56,448 nt of DNA from a virus: positions 1 through 56,448 of IMG/VR virus record IMGVR_UViG_3300036770_006698, one strand, 5' to 3'. The position numbers and the translations under genes were made by a program. The notes beneath the pieces were generated by a model. It made no database searches. It had not been told where the DNA came from and saw only the letters and a program-made list of their open reading frames with translations. The stretch's first letter is position 1. Each line of letters starts with the position of its first letter. Positions 24,330 through 34,000 of this stretch are shown here, piece by piece.

Positions 24330-24337
24330 TATTTATA
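24330..24337 (+). promoter_or_regulatory. Candidate late promoter element TATTTATA
   Basis: TATTTATA lies in the 44-base gap after phoH, in the context GTAATATTTATAGCA, and ends 15 bases before ATG 24353. Confidence 0.6.
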
Positions 24338-24352
24338 GCAAACACATAAATC

Positions 24353-24859
24353 ATGTCAAATTTAACTGTCACTATACAGGAACAAATCTTACTTCCCAAT
24401 AATAATATTGAGACGGCTGTTAATACTGTTGTTATACCTTCTGTTAACCAATTTGTTCGTAGGATAGATACAATTCCATATGATTTTAGTGGATCTGGAG
24501 TAGGTATTATAGCTTTTACAAACTCAGAACCAGAACAAACTCCAGGATCCTTTGTAAACTCAGATGTTAAATATATTAGAATTACAAATTTAACAACAAG
24601 TAATAAATTTGCTAGTGTATACATTATTAAAACAAATGATGAGTCTGTTGTGTTTAAAGTAGATCCGGGTAAATCTCTTATGTTAAGTAATGATGATTTT
24701 AATGCCTCACAGGTGGGAGATTATGTTGTAGAAGGATATGTAGATGAACAATATTATTCAGATTTTGTTTATATTAGTGAAATCAAAGCAAAAGCAGGAG
24801 ATACAGATACTACATATACAGGTTCTATTCAATTAGAATACATTGTAGCATCTTCATAA
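24353..24859 (+). CDS. Small beta-rich virion-type protein
   Basis: The 168-residue protein is beta-rich. It begins MSNLTVTIQEQILLPNNN and includes a YIRITNLTTSNKFASVYII strand pair, a PGKSLMLSNDDF strand and an IQLEYIVASS end. The pattern IRITNLxxxN...VxxGKSxxL resembles small structural proteins from aquatic T4-like phages that are probably appendage or capsid-surface components. Its stop merges with a candidate late promoter. Confidence 0.5.
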   Translation: MSNLTVTIQEQILLPNNNIETAVNTVVIPSVNQFVRRIDTIPYDFSGSGVGIIAFTNSEPEQTPGSFVNSDVKYIRITNLTTSNKFASVYIIKTNDESVVFKVDPGKSLMLSNDDFNASQVGDYVVEGYVDEQYYSDFVYISEIKAKAGDTDTTYTGSIQLEYIVASS

Positions 24860-24867
24860 TATTTATA
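24860..24867 (+). promoter_or_regulatory. Candidate late promoter element TATTTATA
   Basis: TATTTATA immediately follows the TAA stop at 24857-24859 and ends 12 bases before ATG 24880. Confidence 0.6.
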
Positions 24868-24879
24868 ATAAAATAAACC

Positions 24880-25233
24880 ATGGCATTAACGTATAGACAA
24901 ACAAAAGGATCAGCATTAACTATTCAAGAGTTAGATGCTAACTTCCAACATTTTACAGGTTCTCACTCAGTAACTGGTTCACAAATAATTAGTGGCTCAA
25001 ATACTACTATAGGAAGTAATGTTGTATCTGGTTCTTCAACAATTACAGGTTCAAGTGTATTGATAGGTGATTTTATTATAACAGGTTCAATAGTATTAAC
25101 AGGATCTTCTTTAATTACTTTAACTACTCAAAGTACCCTCCCATCAGCTACTACATATCCAGCTTCATTTGCTGTTTCATCAAGTGGTATTCCTTTCTTC
25201 TCTTCAGGAGGTGCATGGGTTGCTTTATTTTAA
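24880..25233 (+). CDS. Short fibre-like protein with TGS beta repeats
   Basis: The 117-residue protein starts ALTYRQTKGSALTIQELDAN, a module typical of phage fibre N-termini (LTYRxxKGSPLTxxELDxNF). Residues 30-83 are a regular beta repeat of about nine residues with TGS or SGS turns (VTGSQIISGSNTTIGSNVV, and so on), suggesting a small beta-helix or fibre shaft. The end is hydrophobic. It may attach to, or assemble beside, the giant collagen-like fibre 2.8 kb downstream, whose N-terminal domain carries similar [11 protein letters not shown] strands. Confidence 0.6.
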   Translation: MALTYRQTKGSALTIQELDANFQHFTGSHSVTGSQIISGSNTTIGSNVVSGSSTITGSSVLIGDFIITGSIVLTGSSLITLTTQSTLPSATTYPASFAVSSSGIPFFSSGGAWVALF

Positions 25234-25255
25234 TTAAAATTAAAAATAAATATAT

Positions 25256-25285
25256 AAGGGTTCCTAAAATGGAACCCTTTTTTTT
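25256..25285 (+). terminator. Rho-independent terminator
   Basis: AAGGGTTCC at 25256-25264 and GGAACCCTT at 25271-25279 pair perfectly around a six-base loop, with T continuing to 25285. Confidence 0.92.
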
Positions 25286-25287
25286 CA

Positions 25288-25295
25288 TATTTATA
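25288..25295 (+). promoter_or_regulatory. Candidate late promoter element TATTTATA
   Basis: TATTTATA begins three bases after the terminator T run and ends 13 bases before the neck gene ATG at 25309. Confidence 0.65.
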
Positions 25296-25308
25296 ACAAA
25301 ATAAATTT

Positions 25309-26541
25309 ATGGCATCTACTGTAATCCCTATTTGGCCCGGTTCAGCTTCATTTGCTCAAGTATATAATGACTATTATGTTAGTGGACAATGGCCTCCTCC
25401 AACACCGTTTGGATTTTATGATAACGATCCCCAATTCCAAACAGATGCAAATAAAGTATCTAACTTTTGTGCCTTACATTTAGGTTATCCTATTGAAAAT
25501 GTTGAATTGCAACAAATTAACTTTTTTGCTGCTTTTGAAGAAGCAGTAACAGTATACGGAAATGAATTATATGCTTTTCAATTAAGAGATAATTATTTAT
25601 CTTTAGAAGGAGCATCTACATTAATAGATGTAAATAATTCTATATTTACACCTACATTTTCTACTATTGTTAGATTATCTCAACAATATGGAGAAGAAGC
25701 CGGAGCAGGTGGTAATGTAACTTGGTTTAAAGGTCAATTAGAACTTATTCCTGGAGTACAAGATTATGATTTATCCACATGGGCTTTAGATTTAGGAATC
25801 TCCGGTGGAATTGAAATTAAAAATGTATTTTACCAACCACCACCAGCAATTAATCAATTATATTCACCAACTTTATTAGCCGGACAAGGTGGATTAGGAG
25901 GAGTTCCCCCTGCAGGTGTTTATGGTTTAGGTTATGGATATGCAAATTATTTAATGATGCCTACAAGTTTTACAATTCAAAACTTGCAAGCCATTGAAAT
26001 GCAAAATACAGTAACTTTATCAAATTATACTTTTAATATCATTAATAATATTATTTCAGTATTCCCAATCCCCGGAACTGGTTTAACAGGAGATGATTTT
26101 GACGGAGGCGGAGATTTAGGGTATGGACATTATTTAATATTTGATTTTATTAAAATACAAGATAGAATAGATGTAGCCTTTGCTGATGGTACTAATAAAA
26201 TTACAGATACAGCTACAGCTCCATATTTAAATCCAAATTATTCTAAAATTAATTCAATAGGTAGAAGTTGGATTTTTGAATATACTTTAGCAAAAGCTAA
26301 AGAAATGTTAGGTTTAGTAAGAAATAAATATGCTTCTGTTCCAATCCCAGGAGCTGAAGTAACATTAAACGGAGATTCTTTAGTTACATCAGCTGAAGCA
26401 GAAAAAACAGCATTAATAACAAGATTAAGAGAATATTTTGATCAAACTTCACGTCAAGCATTACTTGAAAGAAGAGCAGCAGAATCGGTAGCAAGAGTTG
26501 CTGAGATTAACCAAGTACCAATGACAATATTTATAGGATAA
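25309..26541 (+). CDS. gp13: Neck protein (T4 gp13-like)
   Basis: The 410-residue protein shows the gp13 signature FCALHLGYPIENVELQQINF, followed by a helix (AFEEAVTVYGNELYAFQLRD), then WFKGQLELIPGVQDYDLS, matching the T4 arrangement of LGxPxxNVELxxxQxxxxxxxAxxxYG and a YDL strand. It is longer than T4 gp13 (309) because of Gly/Pro-rich segments around residues 185-210 (GLGGVPPAGVYGLGYG). Gp13 joins the neck ring below the portal after packaging. Next downstream are gp14-like and gp15-like genes, which supports the assignment. Confidence 0.8.
   Translation: MASTVIPIWPGSASFAQVYNDYYVSGQWPPPTPFGFYDNDPQFQTDANKVSNFCALHLGYPIENVELQQINFFAAFEEAVTVYGNELYAFQLRDNYLSLEGASTLIDVNNSIFTPTFSTIVRLSQQYGEEAGAGGNVTWFKGQLELIPGVQDYDLSTWALDLGISGGIEIKNVFYQPPPAINQLYSPTLLAGQGGLGGVPPAGVYGLGYGYANYLMMPTSFTIQNLQAIEMQNTVTLSNYTFNIINNIISVFPIPGTGLTGDDFDGGGDLGYGHYLIFDFIKIQDRIDVAFADGTNKITDTATAPYLNPNYSKINSIGRSWIFEYTLAKAKEMLGLVRNKYASVPIPGAEVTLNGDSLVTSAEAEKTALITRLREYFDQTSRQALLERRAAESVARVAEINQVPMTIFIG
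26528..26535 (+). promoter_or_regulatory. TATTTATA element inside the end of the neck gene
   Basis: TATTTATA within codons for the last residues (TIFIG) of the gp13-like gene ends seven bases before ATG 26543. Only one base separates the two genes, so the element, if active, is embedded in coding sequence. Confidence 0.4.
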
Positions 26542-26542
26542 C

Positions 26543-27064
26543 ATGGCATTATACGGACAAATGAGAGATATTTCTATGTTTCGATTCGTAAATCGCGAAT
26601 TGATGCAAGATATTATTTCTCAACAATGTGTGTTTTATAAATATAATGTTACTACAACTAAAGTAAATATGTATGGTGAATCAGTTGAAGGTAGAAATTT
26701 TGCAGACCCAGTAATATTATTTGCTTTAATAGAAACAAGTCAATTTGAAAACCCAGTAGATGATTTTGGGGTAGATTTTAAATGGCAAGTAACTTATAAA
26801 TTTTTAAAAGATGATTTAGTTGATGCTAATGTATACCCTGAAGCTGGAGATATTATTATGTATCAAAATGGATATTGGGAAATAGATAATGTTAGTACAG
26901 CTCAATTCTTTGTAGGTAAAGATCCTGAATATCCTTATTTAGATGGAGAAGGAAATAACCCCTATGAAGAAGATTTAGGTCAATTTGGATATAGTGTATC
27001 TGTAATTTGTAAAGCACATTATACTCCATCTGATAAAATTAATATAGAATTATCGAGATTATAA
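26543..27064 (+). CDS. gp14: Neck protein (T4 gp14-like)
   Basis: The 173-residue protein starts one base after the gp13-like stop. Segments include FVNRELMQDIISQQCVFYKY, TTTKVNMYGESVEGRNFADP (T4 gp14-type NxYGE), and DDFGVDFKWQVTYKFLKDDL. It is shorter than T4 gp14 (256). Gp14 completes the head-tail connector together with gp13. Its assignment relies on these motifs and on its place between gp13-like and gp15-like genes. The stop overlaps the next ATG (TAATG). Confidence 0.7.
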   Translation: MALYGQMRDISMFRFVNRELMQDIISQQCVFYKYNVTTTKVNMYGESVEGRNFADPVILFALIETSQFENPVDDFGVDFKWQVTYKFLKDDLVDANVYPEAGDIIMYQNGYWEIDNVSTAQFFVGKDPEYPYLDGEGNNPYEEDLGQFGYSVSVICKAHYTPSDKINIELSRL

Positions 27065-28017
27065 TGAGTAATGGAAGATTAAATAAACCAACACCTAAGA
27101 CTCAACGTGAAATTAGCGTTGAACAGCATGTATCAACGTATATACCAGCGGGAAATCCAAACTACGCCGACTCTAATGTTCCTGGTGTTAACCGTGCATT
27201 ACAGACATCATTTCGTAATGATAATACAAAACCTTTTAGTATTGGTATTAAAGATATTGATGAAGCTGTATTTTATTATTTTGAAAATGTTATTCAACCT
27301 TCCGTTATACAAAATGGTGCTCGTTTACCGGTTCCTATAATTTATGGTTCTCCTGAAAAATGGAAATCATTTCAAAAAGATGGATACTACAGAGATCAAA
27401 AATCTAAAATTATGGCTCCTTTAATTATGTTTAAACGTGAGTCTTTAGAAAAAGTTAGATCTGTAGGTAATAAATTAGACGCTAATAACCCTCATAATTA
27501 TAGTGTTTCTACAAAAAAATATGATGCTAGAAATTCATATGATAATTTTAAAGTTTTAACTAATAGAATCCCAGAAAAACAATATTATGCAACTGTTATT
27601 CCGGATTACATTACAATATCATATACATGTGCTGTATTTACATATTATGTAGAACAACTCAACAAAATAGTCGAAGCAATTGAATATGCTTCTGATGCCT
27701 ATTGGGGTGACCCACAAAGATATAAATTTAGAGCTATGATTGATTCCTTTGGTTTTCAAACTGAATTAAGCCAAGATGATGAAAGAATAGTTAGAAGTAC
27801 TTTTAATATTAGATTAAATGGATATATTGTTCCCGAAATTTTACAAAAAGATATTAATTCTATTAAAAAATATACAGAAACAACAAAAATTATATTTTCA
27901 GTTGAAGCATCTTCTTTGGATGCCTTATATAATAGCCCTGTTAACAGCGATGGAACTATTACAGTCACAGATCCAACAAATTCTTTACAAACAAAAAAAA
28001 GGATTAATGCACTATAA
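27064..28017 (+). CDS. gp15: Tail terminator / sheath stabiliser (T4 gp15-like)
   Basis: The protein has 317 residues. After a polar N-terminus it reads LPVPIIYGSPEKWKSFQKDG, then KIMAPLIMFKRESLEKV, YITISYTCAVFTYYVEQLNK, and STFNIRLNGYIVPE. T4 gp15 shows the same order: RVPITYASKEH, a P-x-I strand, a YELSIFTRY segment, and a final WSLTFEVNGWMYP. The hexameric gp15 caps the tail tube and sheath and joins the head. The gene is translationally coupled to the gp14-like gene. Confidence 0.82.
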   Translation: MSNGRLNKPTPKTQREISVEQHVSTYIPAGNPNYADSNVPGVNRALQTSFRNDNTKPFSIGIKDIDEAVFYYFENVIQPSVIQNGARLPVPIIYGSPEKWKSFQKDGYYRDQKSKIMAPLIMFKRESLEKVRSVGNKLDANNPHNYSVSTKKYDARNSYDNFKVLTNRIPEKQYYATVIPDYITISYTCAVFTYYVEQLNKIVEAIEYASDAYWGDPQRYKFRAMIDSFGFQTELSQDDERIVRSTFNIRLNGYIVPEILQKDINSIKKYTETTKIIFSVEASSLDALYNSPVNSDGTITVTDPTNSLQTKKRINAL

Positions 28018-28028
28018 TTTTTTTCCAA

Positions 28029-28036
28029 TATTTATA
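28029..28036 (+). promoter_or_regulatory. Candidate late promoter element TATTTATA
   Basis: TATTTATA 11 bases after the gp15-like stop (CCAATATTTATATAAGA), ending 18 bases before the fibre ATG at 28055. Confidence 0.6.
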
Positions 28037-28054
28037 TAAGACAAACCCTGAAGA

Positions 28055-31000
28055 ATGGCTCAAGTAAGATTTTTAGATCAAGTTCCCGTTGGTGTGTACC
28101 AAGTAAATTCTACCGATGGTAGTGGTACAATTGACATTTATCAAAATGGTACATTAGTTAGTGCTAGTGTACCTTTCCTAAATTTTTCAGGTTCAGTTGA
28201 ACTAACTACTTTTGATACTACAGGTGTTACAGTATATGTTTCTGGTTCAGGAGTAGGATTTCCTTTTTCAGGTTCAGCTGTTATTACTGGTTCTTTAGTA
28301 ATTTCAGGATCATCTCAACCAATTATACTTCAAACACTTCCTGTTCAAGATATAAATTATGTTGTAACTTATAACCCAACCACAGGTGTTGTAGGATATG
28401 TAAATACAACTTCAGGTACAAGTGGTTTTGCTGGTTCTTCAGGAACCACAGGACAGTCAGGAACAAGTGGTGCAAGTGGTACTTCTGGTACTTCAGGTTT
28501 AACTGGTTCTTCAGGTCAAACTGGTACATCCGGTACTTCAGGAATAGATGGTACTTCTGGCACTTCAGGTGATGCTGGCACTTCAGGCGAAAATGGTACA
28601 TCCGGTACTTCAGGAGAAAAGGGTACATCCGGTACTTCAGGAGAAAATGGTACATCCGGTACTTCAGGAGAAAATGGTACATCGGGAACAAGTGGTGAAG
28701 ATGGCACATCTGGTACTTCAGGGTTATCTGGTACTAGTGGTGAAATAGGTACAAATGGCACCTCAGGCGAAGACGGTACTTCAGGTACTTCAGGTTTAGC
28801 CGGAACAAGTGGATTAACAGGTACTTCAGGTACTTCAGGAATAAATGGTACTTCAGGTTCAACTGGTTCTTCAGGAACTTCAGGTCAAACAGGAACAAAT
28901 GGTACTTCTGGTGAAAATGGTACATCCGGTACGTCTGGTTTAGATGGTACCTCAGGTGAATCTGGTACTTCAGGAACAAGTGGTGAAGATGGCACATCCG
29001 GTACTTCAGGATTATCTGGTACTAGTGGTGAATCTGGTACTTCAGGTACTAGTGGTGAAGACGGAACTTCAGGTACTTCAGGTTTAAATAGTACCTCAGG
29101 TGAATCTGGTACTTCAGGAACAAGTGGCACAAGTGGTACAATAGGTAGTTCAGGTAGAACAGGACCTGGTGATCTTCCAGGTTCAGGAACAAGTGGAACT
29201 TCAGGAACTTCAGGAACATCCGGAACTTCAGGTGAAGACGGTACTTCAGGTAGTTCAGGTTTAGCTGGCACCTCAGGCGAAAATGGTACATCTGGTACTT
29301 CAGGTGAAGACGGTACATCAGGTATAAGTGGTACATCTGGTACAACTGGTTCTAATGGAATAAGTGGAGAAAACGGTTCTTCAGGAATTTCAGGCGAATC
29401 AGGAACTTCAGGTACAAATGGTTCAAATGGTATATCAGGTGAAAATGGAATAAATGGTACATCAGGTGTAAGTGGTACATCTGGTACAACTGGTTCTAAT
29501 GGAACCTCAGGTGAAAATGGCACCTTAGGAACTTCAGGTTTAGCAGGTACTAGTGGCACTACAGGAAGTAATGGAACTTCAGGTGAAAATGGTACTACAG
29601 GTACCTCAGGAATAAGTAGTGAATCCGGTTCAACAGGAACTTCTGGTACATCTGGTGAAGACGGTACTATCGGTTCTTCAGGTATCTCAGGTGTAAGTGG
29701 TTCAACTGGCACCTCAGGTAGTTCAGGAGCTAACGGTACTATAGGTACTTCAGGAATTTCAGGTAATTCTGGTTCCACAGGAACAAGTGGTACCTCTGGT
29801 GAAGATGGCACTACAGGTACCTCAGGAATTTCAGGTGAGTCTGGTTCTACAGGTTCATCAGGTATTTCAGGTGAAAGTGGTTCAAATGGTACTTCAGGTA
29901 TTTCAGGACAAAGTGGTTCAACTGGTACTGCTGGTACTTCTGGTGGATCAAGCACATCAGGTTCTTCAGGAACAAGTGGCGACTCAGGCACTTCAGGTGA
30001 AGCTGGAACTTCAGGTTTATCCGGTACTTCAGGTTCATCTGGTACTTCAGGTGAAGCTGGAACTTCAGGAAATAGTGAAACATCTGGTTCAAGCGGAACA
30101 TCAGGTACATTTGGTACTTCAGGTGAAGCTGGAACTTCAGGTGAAAGTGCTATCTCTGGTACTTCAGGTACATCAGGTTCAAATGGTTCTTCAGGAGAAG
30201 AAGGTACATCTGGTATTTCAGGTTTAAGTGGTACTAGTGGTTCAACAGGTACAAATGGTACTAGTGGTGATAATGGTTCAACAGGTACTTCAGGTACCTC
30301 AGGTGAGAATGGCTCAACAGGTACTTCAGGTATCTCAGGAAATTCTGGTTCAACTGGTTCAGCAGGTACTTCAGGTCAAAATGGTACTTTCGGTACTTCA
30401 GGTATTTCAGGTGAATCAGGAACAACTGGTTCTTCAGGAACAAGTGGTGAAGATGGTACCTCAGGTACTTCAGGTATTTCAGGTGAATCCGGAACAACAG
30501 GTACAAGTGGAACAAGTGGTGATAATGGTTCAACAGGCACTTCAGGTGTAAGTAGTACTAGTGGTTCAACAGGCACATCAGGTACTTCTGGTGAAAATGG
30601 AACCTCAGGTACTTCAGGAACAAGTGGAGAATCAGGTTCATCTGGTACTTCAGGAACAAGTGGAGAATCAGGTTCAACAGGCACTTCGGGTACTTCAGGA
30701 AATAGTGAAACGTCTGGTTCCTCAGGCACTTCAGGATCTAATGGTTCTAGTGGTAATGCTGGAACAAGTGGTTTAAGTAACACATCTGGTACTTCTGGTT
30801 CAACAGGTACAAATGGTTCTTCAGGAGATGCTGGAACAAGCGGATTATCAAACATAAGTGGCTCCTCAGGAACTACTGGATCTAATGGTACAAGTGGTAA
30901 TGCTGGTACTTCAGGAAATAGTGAAACGTCTGGTTCTTCAGGTACTTCTGGTACAAACGGTACAACAGGAGACTCTGGAACTTCAGGTGAAAGTGCTACT

Positions 31001-34000
31001 TCAGGTACGAGTGGTTCAACTGGTACAAACGGTACAACAGGAGACGCTGGAACTTCAGGTGAAAGTGCTACTTCAGGTACAAGCGGTTCTTCAGGAACTG
31101 TAGGTTCTACAGGAGATGCCGGAACTTCAGGTGTTTCAAACACAAGTGGTTCCTCAGGCACATCTGGTTCAAACGGTTCTTCAGGTGAAGCTGGAACAAG
31201 TGGATTATCTAATACAAGTGGTTCTTCAGGTACTTCTGGTACAAACGGTACAACAGGAGACGCTGGAACTTCAGGTGAAAGTGCTACTTCAGGTTCTTCA
31301 GGAACAAGTGGTTCAGTTGGTACCTCAGGTAATGCTGGAACAAGTGGATTAAGTACAACTTCTGGTTCAAGTGGTTCTTCTGGAACAAACGGTTCAACAG
31401 GAGTTGACGGTAACTCAGGTTTAAGCAGAACTTCAGGTTCATCTGGTTCTTCAGGTTCAACAGGAACTACAGGTTCTTCAGGTGTTGCTGGTGAATCAGG
31501 ATTAAGTAATACAAGTGGTACATCTGGGTCTTCAGGTTCAGTTGGTACTTCAGGAAATATAGGTACAAGTGGTTTAAGTAGAACTTCAGGTTCTAGTGGA
31601 ACAAGTGGTACAAATGGTACTTCCGGAGATGGAGATTTAGGAACTTCAGGTTTAAGTCGCAGTTCAGGTTCAAGCGGAACAAGCGGTACTAATGGTTCAA
31701 CAGGTAATGCTGGTACTTCAGGATTAAGTAATACATCAGGCACAAGTGGTTCTTCAGGTACAAACGGTTCAACAGGTGAAGCTGGAGATTCAGGTCAAAG
31801 TAAAATTTCAGGAACAAGTGGATCTTCAGGTTCAGTTGGTACCTCAGGTAATATAGGAACTTCAGGTTTAAGTCGCAGTTCAGGATCTTCAGGTACATCA
31901 GGTACAAACGGTACTTCCGGAGATGGAGATTTAGGAACAAGTGGATTAAGTAGAAGCTCAGGTTCAAGTGGTACCTCAGGAACTAATGGTTCAACAGGGG
32001 ATGCAGGTACTTCAGGTAATTCAAATACATCAGGATCTGCAGGTACAAGCGGTTCAAATGGTTCATCAGGAGCGGCTGGTACTTCAGGTATTAGTAATGT
32101 TTCTGGTTCATCAGGAAGTTCAGGTTCAAATGGTTCAACAGGTGCTGCTGGAACAAACGGATTAAGTCAATTATCAGGCACTTCAGGAAGTTCAGGTTCA
32201 AATGGTTCATCAGGTAATGCTGGAAATAGTGGTGCTAGCGCAACAAGTGGAACAAGTGGTTCTACAGGTACATCAGGTTCAGTAGGAGTTAGTGGTAATG
32301 CTGGAACATCAGGTGCAAGTAATACTTCAGGTTCATCAGGATCTACTGGTACAAATGGTACTTCAGGTGTAGCTGGAACTAGTGGATTATCAAATACAAG
32401 CGGTTCTTCAGGTTCAACAGGAACTTCAGGTTCTTCAGGAGCTGCAGGCGCTTCAGGAGCAAGTGCTACTTCAGGAACAAGTGGTTCTTCAGGTTCAACT
32501 GGTACTTCAGGTTCTTCAGGTGCTGCAGGTGCATCAGGTGCTAGCGCTACTTCAGGAACAAGTGGTTCAACTGGTACAAACGGTACCTCAGGTAACGTTG
32601 GAACAAGTGGATTAAGTCGTAGTTCAGGTTCATCAGGATCTTCGGGTTCAATAGGTACCTCAGGTAACGACGGTACTTCAGGATTAAGTAGAACTTCAGG
32701 TTCAAGCGGTTCAGCTGGTACAAACGGTACTTCAGGAAACGATGGTACTTCTGGTTCAAGTAGAACTTCAGGTTCATCTGGTACAAGTGGCTCTTCAGGA
32801 TCTACAGGTACAAACGGTACTTCAGGAAATGCAGGTACTTCAGGTGCTTCAAATACTTCTGGTTCTTCAGGTTCAACTGGTACTAACGGTTCAGCAGGAG
32901 TAGCAGGTACTAGTGGATTAAGTAATACATCAGGATCATCAGGTACAACAGGTTCAAATGGAACAAGTGGAAATGCCGGTACAAGTGGTGTTAGTGCTAA
33001 CTCAGGAACTTCCGGTTCAACGGGTACAGCAGGTACTACAGGAGCTGCTGGAACTAGTGGTTCATCAAATACAAGTGGTTCTTCAGGAACTACTGGTTCA
33101 AATGGAACAAGTGGTAATGCTGGAACAAGCGGATTAAGCCGTAGTTCAGGCTCATCCGGTTCTTCAGGTACAGTTGGTACCTCAGGTAATGATGGTACTT
33201 CTGGTTTAAGTAGAACATCTGGTTCTTCAGGTTCAACAGGTACTAATGGTAATTCGGGCAATGCCGGAACAAGTGGATTAAGTGCTACCTCTGGTTCTTC
33301 AGGATCAACAGGTACAGCAGGTACTACAGGTAATGCAGGTACGAGTGGTGTTAGTGCTAACTCAGGAACTTCAGGTACAACTGGTTCAAACGGTACTTCA
33401 GGAAACTCAGGTAATGCTGGAACAAGCGGATTATCAAACACAAGTGGTTCATCAGGTACAACAGGTTCAGTAGGTACATCAGGTGTTGCTGGTACTAGTG
33501 GTCCAAGTCAAACCTCAGGTACAAGTGGTTCATCTGGTACTAATGGCTCATCTGGTGATACTAGTAATTCAGGATTAAGCAGAACTTCAGGTTCTTCAGG
33601 TTCAACTGGTACAAACGGTACTTCAGGTAATTCAGGAAATGCCGGAACAAGTGGTGCTAGTGCAACTTCTGGTACATCAGGTTCAGCTGGTACATCAGGT
33701 ACCTCAGGTAATGCTGGAACAAGTGGTGCTAGTGCTAACTCAGGTACATCAGGTTCAGCTGGTACTGCAGGTACCTCAGGTAACACAGGAACAAGCGGTT
33801 TAAGTCGTACCTCAGGTTCATCAGGAACTACAGGTTCAAATGGTACTTCTGGAAATAACGGAACCTCAGGTAATTCAGGTAATTCAGGTACAAACGGAAC
33901 TACAGGTTCAAATGGTACTTCTGGAAATAATGGAAACAATGGCAACTCAGGATTATCAGGTACAAGCGGAACTACAGGTTCAAACGGTACCTCAGGTAAC

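Noticed and set aside
29787-31352. + strand alternative frames in the fibre gene giving Val/Leu/Gln-rich peptides
   Set aside because: They are frame-shifted readings of the same repeat with no independent start or domain.
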